From Piscicola geometra (lineage: Eukaryota; Annelida; Clitellata; Hirudinida; Piscicolidae), in contig OX030959.1 in the NCBI GenBank assembly GCA_943735955.1, forward strand, positions 6,690,241 through 6,754,240: a stretch of DNA of 64,000 bases, written 5' to 3'. The notes under the pieces are model-generated. The model ran no database searches and had not been told where the DNA came from. It was given only the letters and a program-made list of their open reading frames with translations. The position numbers were made by a program, and so were the translations under genes. Positions 14,169-27,337 of the stretch are shown piece by piece (position 1 is the first letter of the stretch; each line of letters starts with the position of its first letter).

Positions 14169-14979
14169 AGACCCCTTTTCTGCGATTAATCTGTAACTAC
14201 AAAGCCACATCTATTTCAGGCGTTTAACATCTAACTGGACAATAAAAAGCTTTTATTTAATTAATTATCTTTTAAAGTCTATTTATTCCTTTCATTAATT
14301 GCTGTATACCTTCGTTTGTACGGCATCGACGTCGTACTAATTGATTCATTAGTTGCACAAATATTCATCTAGATCGATAATTTATTCATCCAAACCATTC
14401 GAACCTTTCTCCTTCATCTTGGGTTGGCATGGAGGGGAGGGATGGAATGGAATGGGATTTCATTTTATGGGTTTGGATGATGTGTGATGGATCGAGTGAA
14501 CATTTTGTATCATCTAGAATTTTGAATATATTCTAGCTTCACTTTCACACACTCACATACAGATACACATATTAATACACCCATACACTCAAAGATACAC
14601 ACTCAAAGATACACACACAAACACACACACATGCACACACTCGTAATAAAGCATCTTCTTCATTGCCTTAGAACAACATGATTTTTCTGTTATTTTTCAT
14701 TCTTTTTCAACAAATGCATTTTTATTGCATTTTATGTCTGCACACGTTGAAGCACATGCAGTGACGTAGAATTACTAGAATAAACAGTCTATATCCCCAA
14801 ACATCCGTGAATGTATATGTAAATGGTAGATGAATAGAAGGTTAGAAGGATTTTTTGATCTATTAGATAAAGGTAGCCATACAATAACTGTTTACTTGAC
14901 GTTTAACAAGCATACATGAATGTGTACATCGCGTACAAGTATTTATAACACCTTTAATAATGTATACAGGACATAAGCA

Positions 14980-15051
14980 CACACACACATACACACTCAC
15001 ACACACACATAGACACACACACACACACACAAACACACACGCACATACACT

Positions 15052-15086
<35 letters not shown>

Positions 15087-15088
15087 AC
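14980..15088 (+). repeat. (CA)n microsatellite
   Basis: About 110 bases of CA repeat with occasional TACA, TCACA and AAACA interruptions. Confidence 0.9.
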
Positions 15089-15451
15089 CAGCGTAGTTAG
15101 TGGCATGTTATCATCGTTGATCGTATCTAAATAAAACGATGACGTATGTCAATGGATGTTTTTCTGGAACGTATCTGTTACATTTTGAAGGATGATATTT
15201 AATAAACAGAATTAGTGTGTAAATTTGTGTCAAGCATTACATTGTTAATTGGATACACCAAAGAGATGAAATTTTGCTTAATATTTTTTCTCAAAAAAAC
15301 TTAATTTCTTCTTATATTAAACATTTTAGTATCAACATTGGTTTTTTTGTACAAGATTTTTTCAAAAAAAGTTTTCTTAGTTTTTATAGATTTGGGTTCT
15401 GTCTTGGGAGTCTGTTCACTTTGCTATGAAGAAGGGCAAAACACCAGTGAA

Positions 15452-15523
15452 CCACTCTTGAGCGCTCTTGAATTTGAAGAAAGAGCGCTATAGAAATCTA
15501 TTTGATTGATTGATTGATTGAAC
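15452..15523 (+). repeat. SINE 3' tail with (TTGA)n end
   Basis: Reads GAGCGCTCTTGAATTTGAAG, then AAAGAGCGCTATAGAAATC, then a TTGATTGATTGATTG tail. Same tail family as 330-440 (minus) and 17468-17528. Confidence 0.7.
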
Positions 15524-15647
15524 CAGTCGATAGCCGTGGCAAGTGAAAGTCAAATGTGCATGCGTCTATACCTTCACATTATCACTATCAAGAACATCAT
15601 TGCATCAGTATCAAGACCTTCATTGTATCAGTATCAAGACCATTGGC

Positions 15648-15838
15648 GAGCGGGTTGGCTTAGATGGTAAGTCGTTAGACCTGCAACTTAAAGGTCGCCA
15701 GTTCGAATCCCTGTACAGCCAACCGTGAGCTATCATATACCTAGTGTATATGATGCGGTGATTCACGACTTATGTCGTGTGAGTGGCGCTTCAGTTGCGT
15801 GCCCGGGCGCTATACAAAACTGACATATATATATATCA
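15648..15838 (+). repeat. tRNA-derived SINE, family B
   Basis: The head is strongly tRNA-like. GGTTGGC at about 15653 can pair with GCCAACC at about 15718 as a 7-bp acceptor stem. TGGCTTAGATGG fits the RNA polymerase III A box and AGTTCGAATCC fits the B box. The anticodon and T stems are imperfect, and about 110 bases of unrelated body follow, ending in (AT)n. The whole therefore looks like a SINE rather than a working tRNA gene. It differs from the family A head. Only one copy is seen here. Confidence 0.65.
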
Positions 15839-17467
15839 CTGCATCGATATCAAAACCATCGCTGCATCGATATCAAGACCATCACTGCATCCGTATCAGG
15901 AACGCAAATACTGAATTTTAGAGGTAGAACTTCGCAAGATCTGAAAGTCCTAAATTGTAGGGAGAAAGCAGTGAAGCATCCCTCCACAGGGAATGAGGCA
16001 TCTTTCTCATTTCGGTTGCTGATAAACTGTCTACGTGATTATATGAAAAAAATATATAATTTATTCATTTAAAGATTATTGAATAGAATATTTCAAAATA
16101 ATTTTATTTTTATAAAATAAGTATTCAGTTACTGCAGTGTTTCTTTGATACAATATTGTTTTTTGTAGCTCGGATCAAGAAAATAATCGCTTGAAATTGA
16201 AAGTTCTCAAACTTAGTGGTCTTAAAGCCAACTGGGAAAATATCTGGTTATTTAATCTGTCTGGGGTGGGGTGGATATTGTAAGGAGGTGACAAACTACA
16301 CGTAGGCTGAAGTCACATTCACATAATCAAACAATTAGTAACTGATCGTAAAGTGAATCTAAAATTTGAGAAGTTAAAATAATTTAAAATAGAAATAGCT
16401 ATCGCATTAATAATCGGAATGACCAATTCTTGAAAAGATTTATTACATTTTATGAATAAGGCACTTGTATAGCTGGGTGAAACTCTTTTCAGACCCATAG
16501 TTAGCTTCTTTTAGCAATATAATGTCGCAGCAAGGCTTCATATCTTTTATTATTAGATTTTCATAAGAATTGTGGTTAAAAAGAAATTAATGTGACTCAA
16601 TAGATATTAAGGCTCTTAAATTAATAATTAATTATATTTAATTAGTAACTGTAAGATATACTTTTATAGTTTCGTAACGTTACTATTAGCTTTTAAAAAT
16701 TATGATATTTAGAGAGGAATAATAGGAAACAAGTATTTATATGACATTTAACAAGACAGGGTATAATAGGAATACTAGAATTTGAAAGTCTAAAAGACCA
16801 CTAAAAAACAGTGCTTAAGGCAAACTCGTCACCGACGTTGTCTCAAAATTTAGATTCTTGGCGATCAAGAATACAAAGTCTTCGATTCCCCGTGTCGTTT
16901 TCTGCGGTTTCATAGCCTAATCGAATGAGTTTTTATTTTTTTCAAGAAGGTGATGTTTGGGATAAATAAATTATTTTTTGATTTGATCATTCAAATACTT
17001 TAAATTAAGATGAGGCTAGAAGTATTTTTCTATACCAAGGCTGGTAGGAAACACTCACACTTTGCATACCTAAACGTTAATTTTGTTGAGACTTTTAGAC
17101 CATTTCACTAGAAACCTAGATAAGAACCATCATGGGCGGCGATTCGGGGGGGGGGCCTGGTGTCCGCCTCAATGTGGACTCCCTTTCATATTTTTCATTA
17201 AAAACATTTTAAACTCTTGCTTTGATACGAGCATAATCGTAAAAAAGAATATTTATATTGTAATACATTGTGAGTATGTGTAGTTATAGACTATAACTTA
17301 TAGTGATAGCTGTCTAGAACAAAACTATTCTTAGCTTGCTTAAATATTCGTATAAAAACAAAAGTTTAAAAATGTTTTTAATTGGGGAGAGAAGGGGTTC
17401 GGACCCCAAGACCCACAGGATCGTCCATGCTGGGTAGGGCCCCCCAAGATTTGCATCAGATCACCGT

Positions 17468-17528
17468 CCCAGCGCTCTTGAATTTGAGGAAAGAGCGCTA
17501 TAGAAATTTATTTGATCGATTGATTGAA
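17468..17528 (+). repeat. SINE 3' tail with (ATTG)n end
   Basis: Reads AGCGCTCTTGAATTTGAGG, AAAGAGCGCTATAGAAATT, then TTGATCGATTGATTG. The preceding GC-rich stretch (about 17130-17465, with a run of Gs and GGGCCCCCCAAG) may be the body of the same element. Confidence 0.65.
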
Positions 17529-17559
17529 CCATACAGCTTAAGAGAAATATAATAATATT

Positions 17560-17750
17560 GATGACGAAGGATATTATAGTGACGTATAACGCGACTGGTT
17601 TCAAGGGCACTTTAGCTGCAAACTTTCATTCACGTCTGGGTCTACTAGGGAATTGTTTGCACCCGAAATTGAAACCATTAACCTTTGTCAAGCAGAGAGT
17701 CGTAACACACTCGGCTACCCGTTCACCGGAACAATCTTTAATTGAATGCT
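17560..17750 (-). repeat. tRNA-derived SINE, family A, minus orientation
   Basis: On the minus strand it reads GAACGGGTAGCCGAGTG, CTCTCTGCTTGACAAAGG, then AAACCAGTCGCGTTATACG and an ATT-rich tail. It matches the other family A copies, with about 10-20 percent difference judged by eye. Confidence 0.75.
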
Positions 17751-18479
17751 CGAGTTAATTATTAAAAAGGCAATTGATAGTAATAAATTCGACGTTATCA
17801 TTGAACTTAGCTCAAAAATAGGTTCTTACTATTGCTTAGAGTCTAGAGGGTTAACGATTGATCAGAATTTTGCTTTTCAAGTCTCAATATTGAATAGTTT
17901 GAAAAAATGAGAGATTGAATTTTTTTTAATGATTTTTATTTTTAAATTGTGAGCATATAAACTTCTTCAAGTGTTAAAATGTATCATTATTCTTTTAAAA
18001 GTTAAATTTAATAATGCGCTTTTATGATCATAAGTTCACACCCAGCCTATCTAGACCTCTCTGAATTTAAAGATGTCTCTGCATAAAAATGGTACATTTT
18101 AGAATCATTTAAGAATAATAAATGCGCTTTTCGACATTTTTGGTTTTAAATTCAATTTTAAAATAAAAATTCCATTATTTTTTTACAAAACACGTGTTTC
18201 GAAATGTACCTATGGTAAATGTTAACAAACAAAATAAACTAATTATTATACTAGCGAAAAGCAATATATTGAACTTAAATAATTAAAGAGAGACATTTTC
18301 TTGACATGATAAGAGCCTTTGGCTTTGTTATAGCTGCTATACTATAGCAACATGTGTTTACAAGAAAAAATTACTTAAACATATCATAGTAACTATGACA
18401 TAGTTAGATTCTAATTTATTTCAAACGAATCCACTTTTAAATTAGGCGAATAGCCATAGATTACACCATTTCAATCGCC

Positions 18480-21400
18480 ATGACAGCCATCATTAGCGTC
18501 TCAGACAAGACAGGAGTGGTAGACTTTGCCAAGAAGTTGGTGGCTCTCGACTACCGCATCCTGTCGTCAGGTGGCACTGCTGCGGAGCTGAAGAAGCATG
18601 CAGTCGACGTGATGTTAGTCGCTGCTTGAGTGTATGTGTGTTCTGATAACATGATAGTCTGATAAAAATGGTGCAAAGGCATTTTTAATAAGCTTGTTCA
18701 TACTTACACATGCATATAGTTATGCACGTTCACACACACACATGCATATACTAAATTATAAACACACATGCATATAGTTATGCACACACACACACACACA
18801 CACACATTCAGAGAGATCTCCAGCCACACAAAGTCGCCTGAACTTCTGAATGGAAGGGTGAAGACACTACATCCTGCCATTCATGCTGGTTGGATGCAAA
18901 TAATAATAATAATAATATTAATAATGAATAAATTAAGGGTAATGATAATGATCCTATTTAAAGCATCATCATCATCAGCACCACTATCACACAGGTATAC
19001 TGGCAAGAGATACAGAGGGAGACATGAAAGAACTTGAGAACCATGGTTACATCCCTTTCAGGTAATAGTGGTAATGATGATCATAATGATGATGAAGATT
19101 ATTATCATTTTAAATATTTTTTTATTAATTTTATTATTTTTTTTATTAATAATAATATTATTATACCAATTATGATACTGATATAATGGAAACTCTCTGT
19201 TCCATAGCTTGGTGGTGGTGAACTTGTATCCGTTCTCGGCAACTGTAGCCCATGGTGACGTCAGTGATGAGGTGGCCACTGAGCAGATCGACATCGGTGA
19301 GTGCTGATGATGATGCTTGATTACGATTGACTCAATAGGATCATCAGGATTGATTTGATTTGATTATCAGTCATGATTTGGTTTCATTATCATACTTGAT
19401 TTGAGTATCATGCATTGATGTGTTTTCTGGATCAATAACTTGCAAATCCATCTTGTACACTATCATCATCATCATCATCATCATCATCACCTAACAGGAG
19501 GGGTCACACTGATCAGAGCTGCTGGCAAGAACCATGACAGGGTCACTGTGGTGTGTGAGCCCAGTGATTATGACAGGTTGGTGGTGGTGGTGATGATGTG
19601 GGTGACCATGATGATGATGATGATGATCATTTAAGGCCTACTCAACAATTATATCTTTTTACAGGCCTAGAATCAATAGTTCTAAAAATTGAATTTTTTT
19701 TCTCGTTTAAAAGAGAATGATGATTGCATGTTGCATTTGTTTTAGTACTCGTTGCACCAACAACAACAACATCAACAACGTCAGAGTGCTGGCAGACGTT
19801 GCAGCTTCGAAGACGAGGGAGGTGTCACTCGATCTGAGGAGAGAACTCATGTTGAAGGTTCTAGTGATTCATCGGCACTGTACTTGCCGCCGCAAACATT
19901 CAGTCAAAGCACTATACACAAACGAAGATTTATTTCATTATTTTATTTCATGTTACTAAAGCAACTATACAAAGTCTTTGAGTAAAGACCAACCAAAAAT
20001 ATTTTAAATAATATTTATATCCTTTTGTTTAAAAAGGTTTTCGAGGTTATTTTCAACTACGACAACAACAACCACCATCCCACAGGCATTTAAGCACACA
20101 AGAGACTACGACACTGCCATCCACGAGCACTTCAACAAGCGCTTCAAAGGGCCTGCAGGGGGTGGTAGGTGGGGTGATTTAGGTGGGGGTGGTGAAGGAA
20201 TAGAAAAAGATAAAATATGCTGGTAGTTGTAGTTATGTACAAACTTTCCATTGCATCACATAACAGAAAATTCATTTAAATCGTAATCAACCTTAATTAG
20301 TTTTCTGATTAAGGTTCAATCAAGAATGACATTACCGCCTATTCAGAGCGTGAAGAGATGGTTCTGAGGTACGGCATTAACCCTAACCAAGGAGACGCCA
20401 AGATCTTCAACCCATGCAGCCCCACCCTGCCCATTAAAGGTGTTTAATAGATACTGCCCATCCTGCATTAATCATTGCGTTTTTTTGTAGATTCAGCGCT
20501 ATGTCAAAATACTTTTGAAAATTTAAATAATTTGTTGAATGTTTGAAATCTAAATTGTGAAATAGAAACCTCTGTAATTAAAATTATGAGTTTCATCGAA
20601 AACTTGGCGAGTTTCATTGATTCCATAGTGCCACATCAATAAGGATAATTATAATGACTTATTAATCACTCGCAATCAGTCCTGAATGGACAGCCGGGCT
20701 TCATCAACCTGATGGACGCGCTGAACGGCTGGCAGTTGGTCGACGAGTTGCGCGCTGCCACGGGCCTACCAGCTGCCACTTCGTTCAAGCACGTCAGTCC
20801 AGCGGGAGCGGCGGTCGGCGTGCCGTTGTCGCGTGAAGAGGCCTCCCTGTGCATGGTGGATGACATGTACGATGCCCTGACGCCTCTCGCTTGTGCCTAT
20901 GCCCGTGCTAGAGGTTTGTGGTAGTGGGGGGGGGGGGGGAGTGGGAGTGTATGGAGGGGTTTGGTGTATGGATTGTGGGGTGTGGTCGGGGCGCGTGAGG
21001 TGTGGTCAGGTGCGTTGTGGTATGTTGCTATTTAAATGTGTTATTTCGTTCTATGCTCACCTCTCCATCCTATCCTCACACAAACCACATACTACCAACT
21101 TTACCACAACTTCCATCACCTTGACTACTATCACCACAACCACCTTGACTACTATCACCACCACCATCTTGATTACTATCACCACCACCACCTTGACTAC
21201 TATCATCACCACCACCTTGACTACTATCACCACCACCACCTTGACCACAGGGGCAGACAGGATGTCCTCCTTTGGCGACTTCATCTCCCTCTCTGACCCT
21301 TGCGACCTCGCCACTGCTAAGATCATATCCAGAGAGGTGCTTCGAGATGCATGATAATGATTCTTTTGTTCACATACGTGAACCAATTCTATACGCATAC

Positions 21401-23847
21401 ATAGACACGCACAATCAAATAAACATACTTACACACGTACATAAAAATGAAGATACAAACACATACACGCACATACACATACACACACACGTACATAGGT
21501 GTCTGACGGAGTGATAGCACCGGGCTATGATGCAGACGCCTTGGAAGTGCTGAAGAAGAAAAAGGCGGGAAAGTATTGCGTCATCCAGGTGAGTCGGCGA
21601 GCGTTTAAAAGAGAATTTAAAAAATGTGTTTTTGAAGCGTCCAATCTTAAGTATTATTTTTAAATATTCCTATTTGATGAGAAAAAGTATAAACATTTTT
21701 ATTACTATTAATTATATGTATTCCAAGACTATATATTATTTAGACTAGCATCACCAAAGCCCCATCAGCACAACAATCATAACTAAGACCACCACCACAA
21801 CAATCTTAACCATCGCACCACTACAATCATCACTACCAACACCACCATTAAAATGCAGATGGACGTCTCTTACAGGCCGAGCCGGATGGAGTACAGGACG
21901 TTGTATGGACTGACGATGCAGCAGGAACGCAACGACTTCCGAGTCGACCGTAGCATACTGCAGAACGTCGTGTCGTCCAGCAAGGAGGTGTGTTCATGGT
22001 GTGCCTTGTGGTGGGCTTGTGATGCTTGTTAAATGATGAGGGTGCGAAAGGTGCTTGAAGGAAACTCGGAGTGGATGATGAAGGCGTGGTGGATTTCGGG
22101 TGTCGAAGTATAATTGAAGATTTCGGACAATTGGTTGACGGAATCGACTTGATCCACTAAATTCGTCGTGTCGCTGGTAAATAGGCTTTCTGGCCTCCTG
22201 TCTTCGTCCGCTCGATGATGATGGTGATGATGATGATGGCAATGAAATGCACTGCTTCTCCACATTGACCACAGCTGCCGGAGCAGGCGTGCATCGACCT
22301 GATTGTCGCCACGACCACCCTCAAGTACACGCAGTCGAACTCTGTTTGCTATGCCAAGAATGGACAGGTGTGTCTTGCGTGGTGTTGTGTTTTTTGTGTG
22401 TGTTTTAGTTGTTGCGGTGTTTCGTGGTGTTGTGTTTGCAGTTGTGGGGTGTATTGTGTGGGTGATATGGTAGTTTTACATTATATTTTTCAATCAACAA
22501 CAATCACACAAAAAACAAAAAAAATCAGAAAACATCAACAACAATCAAACAACAATCAAACAACACCAACAACACTAACAACATCTCAGGCTATAGGCAT
22601 AGGGGCAGGTCAGCAAAGTCGCATCCACTGCACCAGACTTGCTGGAGTCAAGGCGCTTAACTGGTGTGTTGTTGTTGTTGGTGTTTGTGTTGTCCAAACG
22701 GCCATTCATCCATGCACTTTTTGATATACCCTTCCATTCATTCATGAACCTGTCCATTCATTCATGAACCTGTCCATTCAACCATGCGTTTTTCTGTCCA
22801 TGCATCCTCCTCTCCACCTTTAATTCTTCCATTCATCTACGCATGCATGCACACCAGGTGGATGAGGCAGCATCCGAGGGTGATGGCGTTCAACTTCAAG
22901 AAGGGAGTCAAGAGGCCCGTCGTGGCGAACGCCATTGACAACTTTGTGGAGGATACGGTGGGACAGGTGGGTGAATGAGGAGGGAAGGGGGGTTGTGTGG
23001 TTTGGAGGACTGTAGGCATGGTTAGGGAGTAGATGGGTTGTATGATTGTACAGTGTTTGGTTGACACGCCCTTCATGTATGTTTTCATTCCAAGACTACG
23101 GATTAAGAAATTGTTATTGATTTATTCACTCGATTTTCTTTTCATCACGACACCACCACCACTGCTGCCATGGCAACAGGACGTCGACAAGGAGAGTTGG
23201 GAGAGTTGCTTCGAAGAGATTCCTTTGCCTCTCTCCAAGGTTCCATCCCTGCAACAACATCTGCATATTTTTATCCATATGCATGCGATTATGTATATGG
23301 ATGAAAATATGTAAAATATACATATGATTATGATATATAGACTGAAGCGTGGATAATAACACACACACACACACGTCTCATTATTGCCTATTCAAATGCC
23401 AAATCACACTTTTTATGCATTTCAATGAATAGTTGCTTCAATGGCGATGCAAAACAGGAAGAGAGGATGGAGTGGGTGGCGAAGTTGCATGGAGTTGCCT
23501 TGTCGTCTGACGCCTTCTTTCCCTTCAGAGACAACATCGACAGAGCCAAGCAGGTCTTTTTTACGATTTTCATACCGCTTCATTTTTTATAGAATAATTT
23601 AAATTGCAGTAAATTGTAAATCGTATCATTCTATAATTTTCCATAGTATAATTTGTTTAAATACTTTGGCGTTTTTTTTAAACAATCTCTTTGAACCTCT
23701 CCACCATTGCAACCGGCACACCCCCAGAACGGAGTGAGCTACATCATAGCACCTTCAGGTTCAACTAATGACCAGGCGATCGTTGAGGCGTGCGACGAAC
23801 ACCACATCACACTCATCCACCACCACAACCGTCTTTTCCACCATTAA
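18480..23847 (+). CDS. ATIC: bifunctional purine biosynthesis protein ATIC (AICAR transformylase / IMP cyclohydrolase)
   Basis: Catalyses the last two steps of de novo IMP synthesis in the cytosol: formyl transfer from 10-formyl-THF to AICAR, then ring closure of FAICAR. Eighteen exons join in frame: 18480-18613, 18812-18888, 18995-19061, 19208-19296, 19498-19576, 19785-19857, 20086-20164, 20314-20439, 20680-20913, 21251-21336, 21499-21588, 21859-21987, 22275-22367, 22590-22663, 22858-22966, 23180-23239, 23458-23553, 23728-23847. The N-terminal MGS-like cyclohydrolase domain has [46 protein letters not shown] and VCEPSDY. The transformylase domain has [13 protein letters not shown] with the catalytic Lys-His pair, [62 protein letters not shown] and the C-terminus RLFHH. 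Length is close to the usual 590 residues. One change stands out: RYGINPNQ where the family normally has RYGMNPHQ. Introns are short and often made of simple repeats. Confidence 0.97.
21117..21250 (+). repeat. 24-bp minisatellite in an ATIC intron
   Basis: Five to six copies of a unit like CCTTGACTACTATCACCACC plus ACCA run up to the acceptor of the exon at 21251. The last unit CCTTGACCACAG supplies the acceptor AG. Confidence 0.85.
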
Positions 23848-23925
23848 ATTCCCATCGCTGCATCATAGTAATGTTGTTCTCAAGCTATAATCCAGTCTAC
23901 TACAACACCCCCACCAACATTCTGA

Positions 23926-23931
23926 AATAAA
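23926..23931 (+). terminator. polyadenylation signal AATAAA of ATIC
   Basis: Canonical AATAAA 78 bases after the ATIC stop codon. The remaining stretch to 24676 is AT-rich and non-coding as far as I can see. Confidence 0.65.
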
Positions 23932-24676
23932 ATTATTCGTTAAAAGCTTGTACTTTGTCTGCACCAACTTCATAATTCCTTTCATGTTGGTCGAGGCATT
24001 TATTTGAGTAATCACTCTCTCTAATTCATGGTCTGCTTCATATAGCGGTTTTCTTTTTTACTTTCTGCAATTTTCTTTTGACGAAAGTCGATCTTCGATG
24101 CATCAAAAGCCTCACCTTCTGGAACTCATTTGAATAAGGTATCTTATGCAAGTTATTTAAAGGGTCATGGCTTTCACTCTATAACCTTAGTCTTTAATTG
24201 TAGACTGTGCTTGACTGAAGTTTTTTCTTCAGGTAGGATCCTTCTTCATCACGTCATTTCAATGAAGACCCTCAATGAGAGTGCTGAAGGAAAGTAGTAA
24301 TAATAAATTCTAGATCTGGTTATAGAATTTTTAAGCCTGCGACCAGAATTTCCGAAGATATTTCGGGAATAAGGCAAAAATATTAAGAAAGTAGCATTTC
24401 TAAATTTATATTAATTTCTTTTTTTTATATAATTATTTGAAAAATTTTGTAAAAATACTATATCTTATTTTATATTTAATATAGTAAATAAACTACAGAC
24501 TTTTTTCAGTTTTGTCTTAAATGCATTTTTGACAAAATTTATTTCATTTCTGCACAACTAGTTTTTACCCAATGAAATTCAGTACGCATGTGTTGACTTG
24601 TATTTATGAATAATTAAAAGAAATTTCATAAATATTGCATTATATTAATTTCAAAATCCAAATTGATATATTCTAA

Positions 24677-25984
24677 ATGTTAAATAACGGGAGAAACAAC
24701 TCTTCCATGGAAAGTTTGATCGGAGGGGATAATTCCAGTTCTGACGTCAGTGCAAGCGAAAACAGTTCATCTTCTTGCAAACTATCGTGCCAGGAGAAGT
24801 TATTAATGGCGGAAATCTACAAGGATGAGGGTAACTTGTTGTTCAAGGGAGGCCAGAGCAGGGAGGCAATGAAGAAGTACCACCGCTCGTTGTTGTACTT
24901 GAAGGGCGTTGAAGCCGACCAGAACAAATTGTATTCCTTTGCGTCTGCCGCTTCTCAAGACGTCGAAGCTCTGAGCGAGGAGTTGAAGATTAGACTAAAA
25001 AAACTTACCTCTGACTGCCACAACAACCTCGCTGGTTATCTGTCAAATAAGGATATATATTAAGTTAATCTAATAAATTCTTATATTAAATTTTTTTTTC
25101 TCTATTCTTTTTCTTTATTAAAACAATCAATTACATCTTCAAACTATTCCAGCTTGTCTGTTAGCCTCTGAAAGCCCCCTGTACAGCAGGGTGGTCGACC
25201 GGTGCAACCACAGTTTGTCCCTCCAGCCAGACAATGTCAAGGCTCTTTATCGCAAAGGAATTGCTCTCTACCACCTCAACAAGTGCCTTCACTTTTATAA
25301 AATTTGTATTCAGTGACAATAATTGGTGGTGGTTGCATTGCTGTTTGCATTAGTTCATGGTATTGTAGGTCTAACTGAATATTTTCGCGATCAGTAAATG
25401 GTATACATTTTAAGGATATAATCATCTATATTTTGCATTTTGTTTCAATGTTTGCATGTATGCAACAGCTCATTTTGAAAATTCTATTCAGTTGCTGTGA
25501 TAACTTGCATTATAGAAAAGGGCATTTCTTTTCCTTTAATTTTTATTGTTACTTTTTATCTTGTTAGATTTTAAGTGGGTTTATTGAATTTAAAATTTTA
25601 AAACTTTTTATCTATTATAAAAGATTTGATGAAGCGGCATGTGTTCTCAGGGCAGCTCTAAACATTCCAGAAGGAGCCAAAGGTAGTGCCATGGAATGCA
25701 TGCAAACTTACCACTCTAACTGGATCATTTATATTTTGAAACTTTTGAAACATCTAATAACGCATTACCAATTTTATAGTTAATTTACCTTCAAACCTAT
25801 TTTCTATTAGTAACTTATTAATCAAATTAATTTAGTTTAATTCTTTTATAGGTTTATAAAAAAAGAATTTTGCACTATCGCAGACGGCAATATACGGAAG
25901 TACTACAATCTGGTTCGGGTGGCGCAGTCGGCAGATGAGCAGAACATGAAGCAAACCTGCCAGAGCATGTTCAAGTCCGCCTGA
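24677..25984 (+). CDS. TTC9: TTC9-like tetratricopeptide repeat protein
   Basis: Four exons join in frame: 24677-25034, 25153-25282, 25624-25682 and 25884-25984. After a Ser-rich N-terminus comes a first TPR (EIYKDEGNLLFKGGQSREAM, then KKYHRSLLYLKG), a linker, and LTSDCHNNLAACLL. A second TPR follows (CNHSLSLQPDNVKALYRKGI, ALYHLNKFDEAA), then AALNIPEGAKDGNIRKYYNL and a short tail. The order and the phrases HNNLA, NVKALYR, YHL and the KD.N.R.Y segment match the TTC9 family. That family consists of small three-TPR cytoplasmic proteins thought to act as protein-interaction adaptors. Which member (A, B or C) cannot be decided by eye. The predicted length of about 215 residues is normal for the family. 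The gene follows ATIC on the same strand but shares no obvious function with it. Confidence 0.8.
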
Positions 25985-26218
25985 GTCCAATAATGTTTCG
26001 ACAGCTCATTAATTATAGTTAATATTAATCTAATTATTTCTGGTAAAATATTTTTAAGTTCACGAATCGTGGTTGTATTCATATTTTTGAGTATTATTTC
26101 TGTATATATTCTTTGTTTTCTGCATAGATAGATAAATGAATGCTTGCATGCATGAGTCGATGCACTATGTCACTTGATGCCGCTACTTGACGTCCACATT
26201 TGTTGCTTTTCATTACTA

Positions 26219-26302
26219 TTTTTGTGATTATTATTATGCTTTTAATATTTTTGTGATTATTATTATGCTTTTAATATTTTTGTGATTATTATTACGCTTT
26301 TT
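26219..26302 (+). repeat. 29-bp tandem repeat, three copies
   Basis: Three near-identical copies of a unit containing GTGATTATTATTATGCTTTT, the last with one change (TTACGC). Confidence 0.8.
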
Positions 26303-27337
26303 GGATATTCTTTGTTTATAAAACCTTTCTTCTCATTTTTAGTTCTTTGTTTTTATGAAGTTAAGTGCTTATCTTCACATGTAATTACAGTTAGTGCGCT
26401 ACTTGGCGTTGTTACACGATGTACTTTTACATGGATTTTTCAAATACATGCATTTGAAATTAATTCGCTTAAATCGACCACCGAAAAGATACAAAGAGAC
26501 ATAATTTATACCTTCAAAAAACTCGGCAATGAACTAAAATTGACAGAATCTGCGTATGTGGAAAGATATTTTGGAAATGCTGATTGGAAGAGCTGATAGG
26601 GAATGGTGAAGCATTGCGGAAAGATTGTTTAAAGACTTGTGAGGCTGCTTAAATATTTTCGAAAGGCATCCACTAACCCCCTCTGGCAATCATCTCAGCA
26701 GTTATAGATTTCCTTCAGGAAAGTCGTTCAGAATCGTTTTTTTGGAATTTGGGATTTTTCATATGCTTCGAGTTAAACGCCTGTTTGTTATGTCTAAACA
26801 ATTGCCAAAAAAGTGCAAAACTTCTTAACTTCCCAAACATTTCCTCTTTCAAAAACACAAAATAATTTTTACACCTTGCCTCAGCACTCACTTCATGCCA
26901 GCAGACGACTGCAAAAGTACTTGCGTATTTGTATTTCTAATCCTGTCATAATGGAATGCGCCAAACCACAGTAACTATACGACTTATAAGAGCTTAGTTT
27001 TGTTACAACCATGTAACATAAGAGAGGTTTCTAGCTATGTAGAGCTCAATATATCAATGAAATTCATAAGCGTTGTGAGTCAGAGTCTTTGGATACCTTA
27101 GAATGCCGTGCATTCAACAGTCTGCCATTCATAGAATATGAGAGATTAAAAATTTGAAAGCGCTTGCAGGAGCATACCCATATATTGAAAACCAAATTAA
27201 ACACTGCAAAGTTAATTCGTCTTCACTAGAATTATTTTCAATCTCTTTACCATAATCAATCTTAATCAAATCACGTTAAATCCTACATAAGCCATGATCT
27301 CATTGGTTATCCCAGATCATCCCGGGGTTGTCCGTCT

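Larger units (their letters stand above)
8546..18479. other. gene-poor intergenic region
   Basis: About 10 kb with no coding exon I can support. The open frames here are short and follow simple repeats or lack splice-compatible context. Contents are AT-rich DNA, microsatellites (TTCC, TAC, CA), a 30-bp tandem repeat, and several SINE copies listed separately. Promoter elements for the downstream ATIC gene may lie close to 18480, but I see no TATA box or other named motif. Confidence 0.6.

Noticed and set aside
15653..15724. Functional tRNA gene
   Set aside because: Acceptor stem and promoter boxes are good, but the anticodon and T stems do not pair properly and a SINE body with (AT)n tail follows.
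26282..26596. 104-codon frame after the TTC9-like gene
   Set aside because: Its start lies in a 29-bp tandem repeat, the N-terminal half is hydrophobic by AT-bias, and no family motif or splice context supports it.
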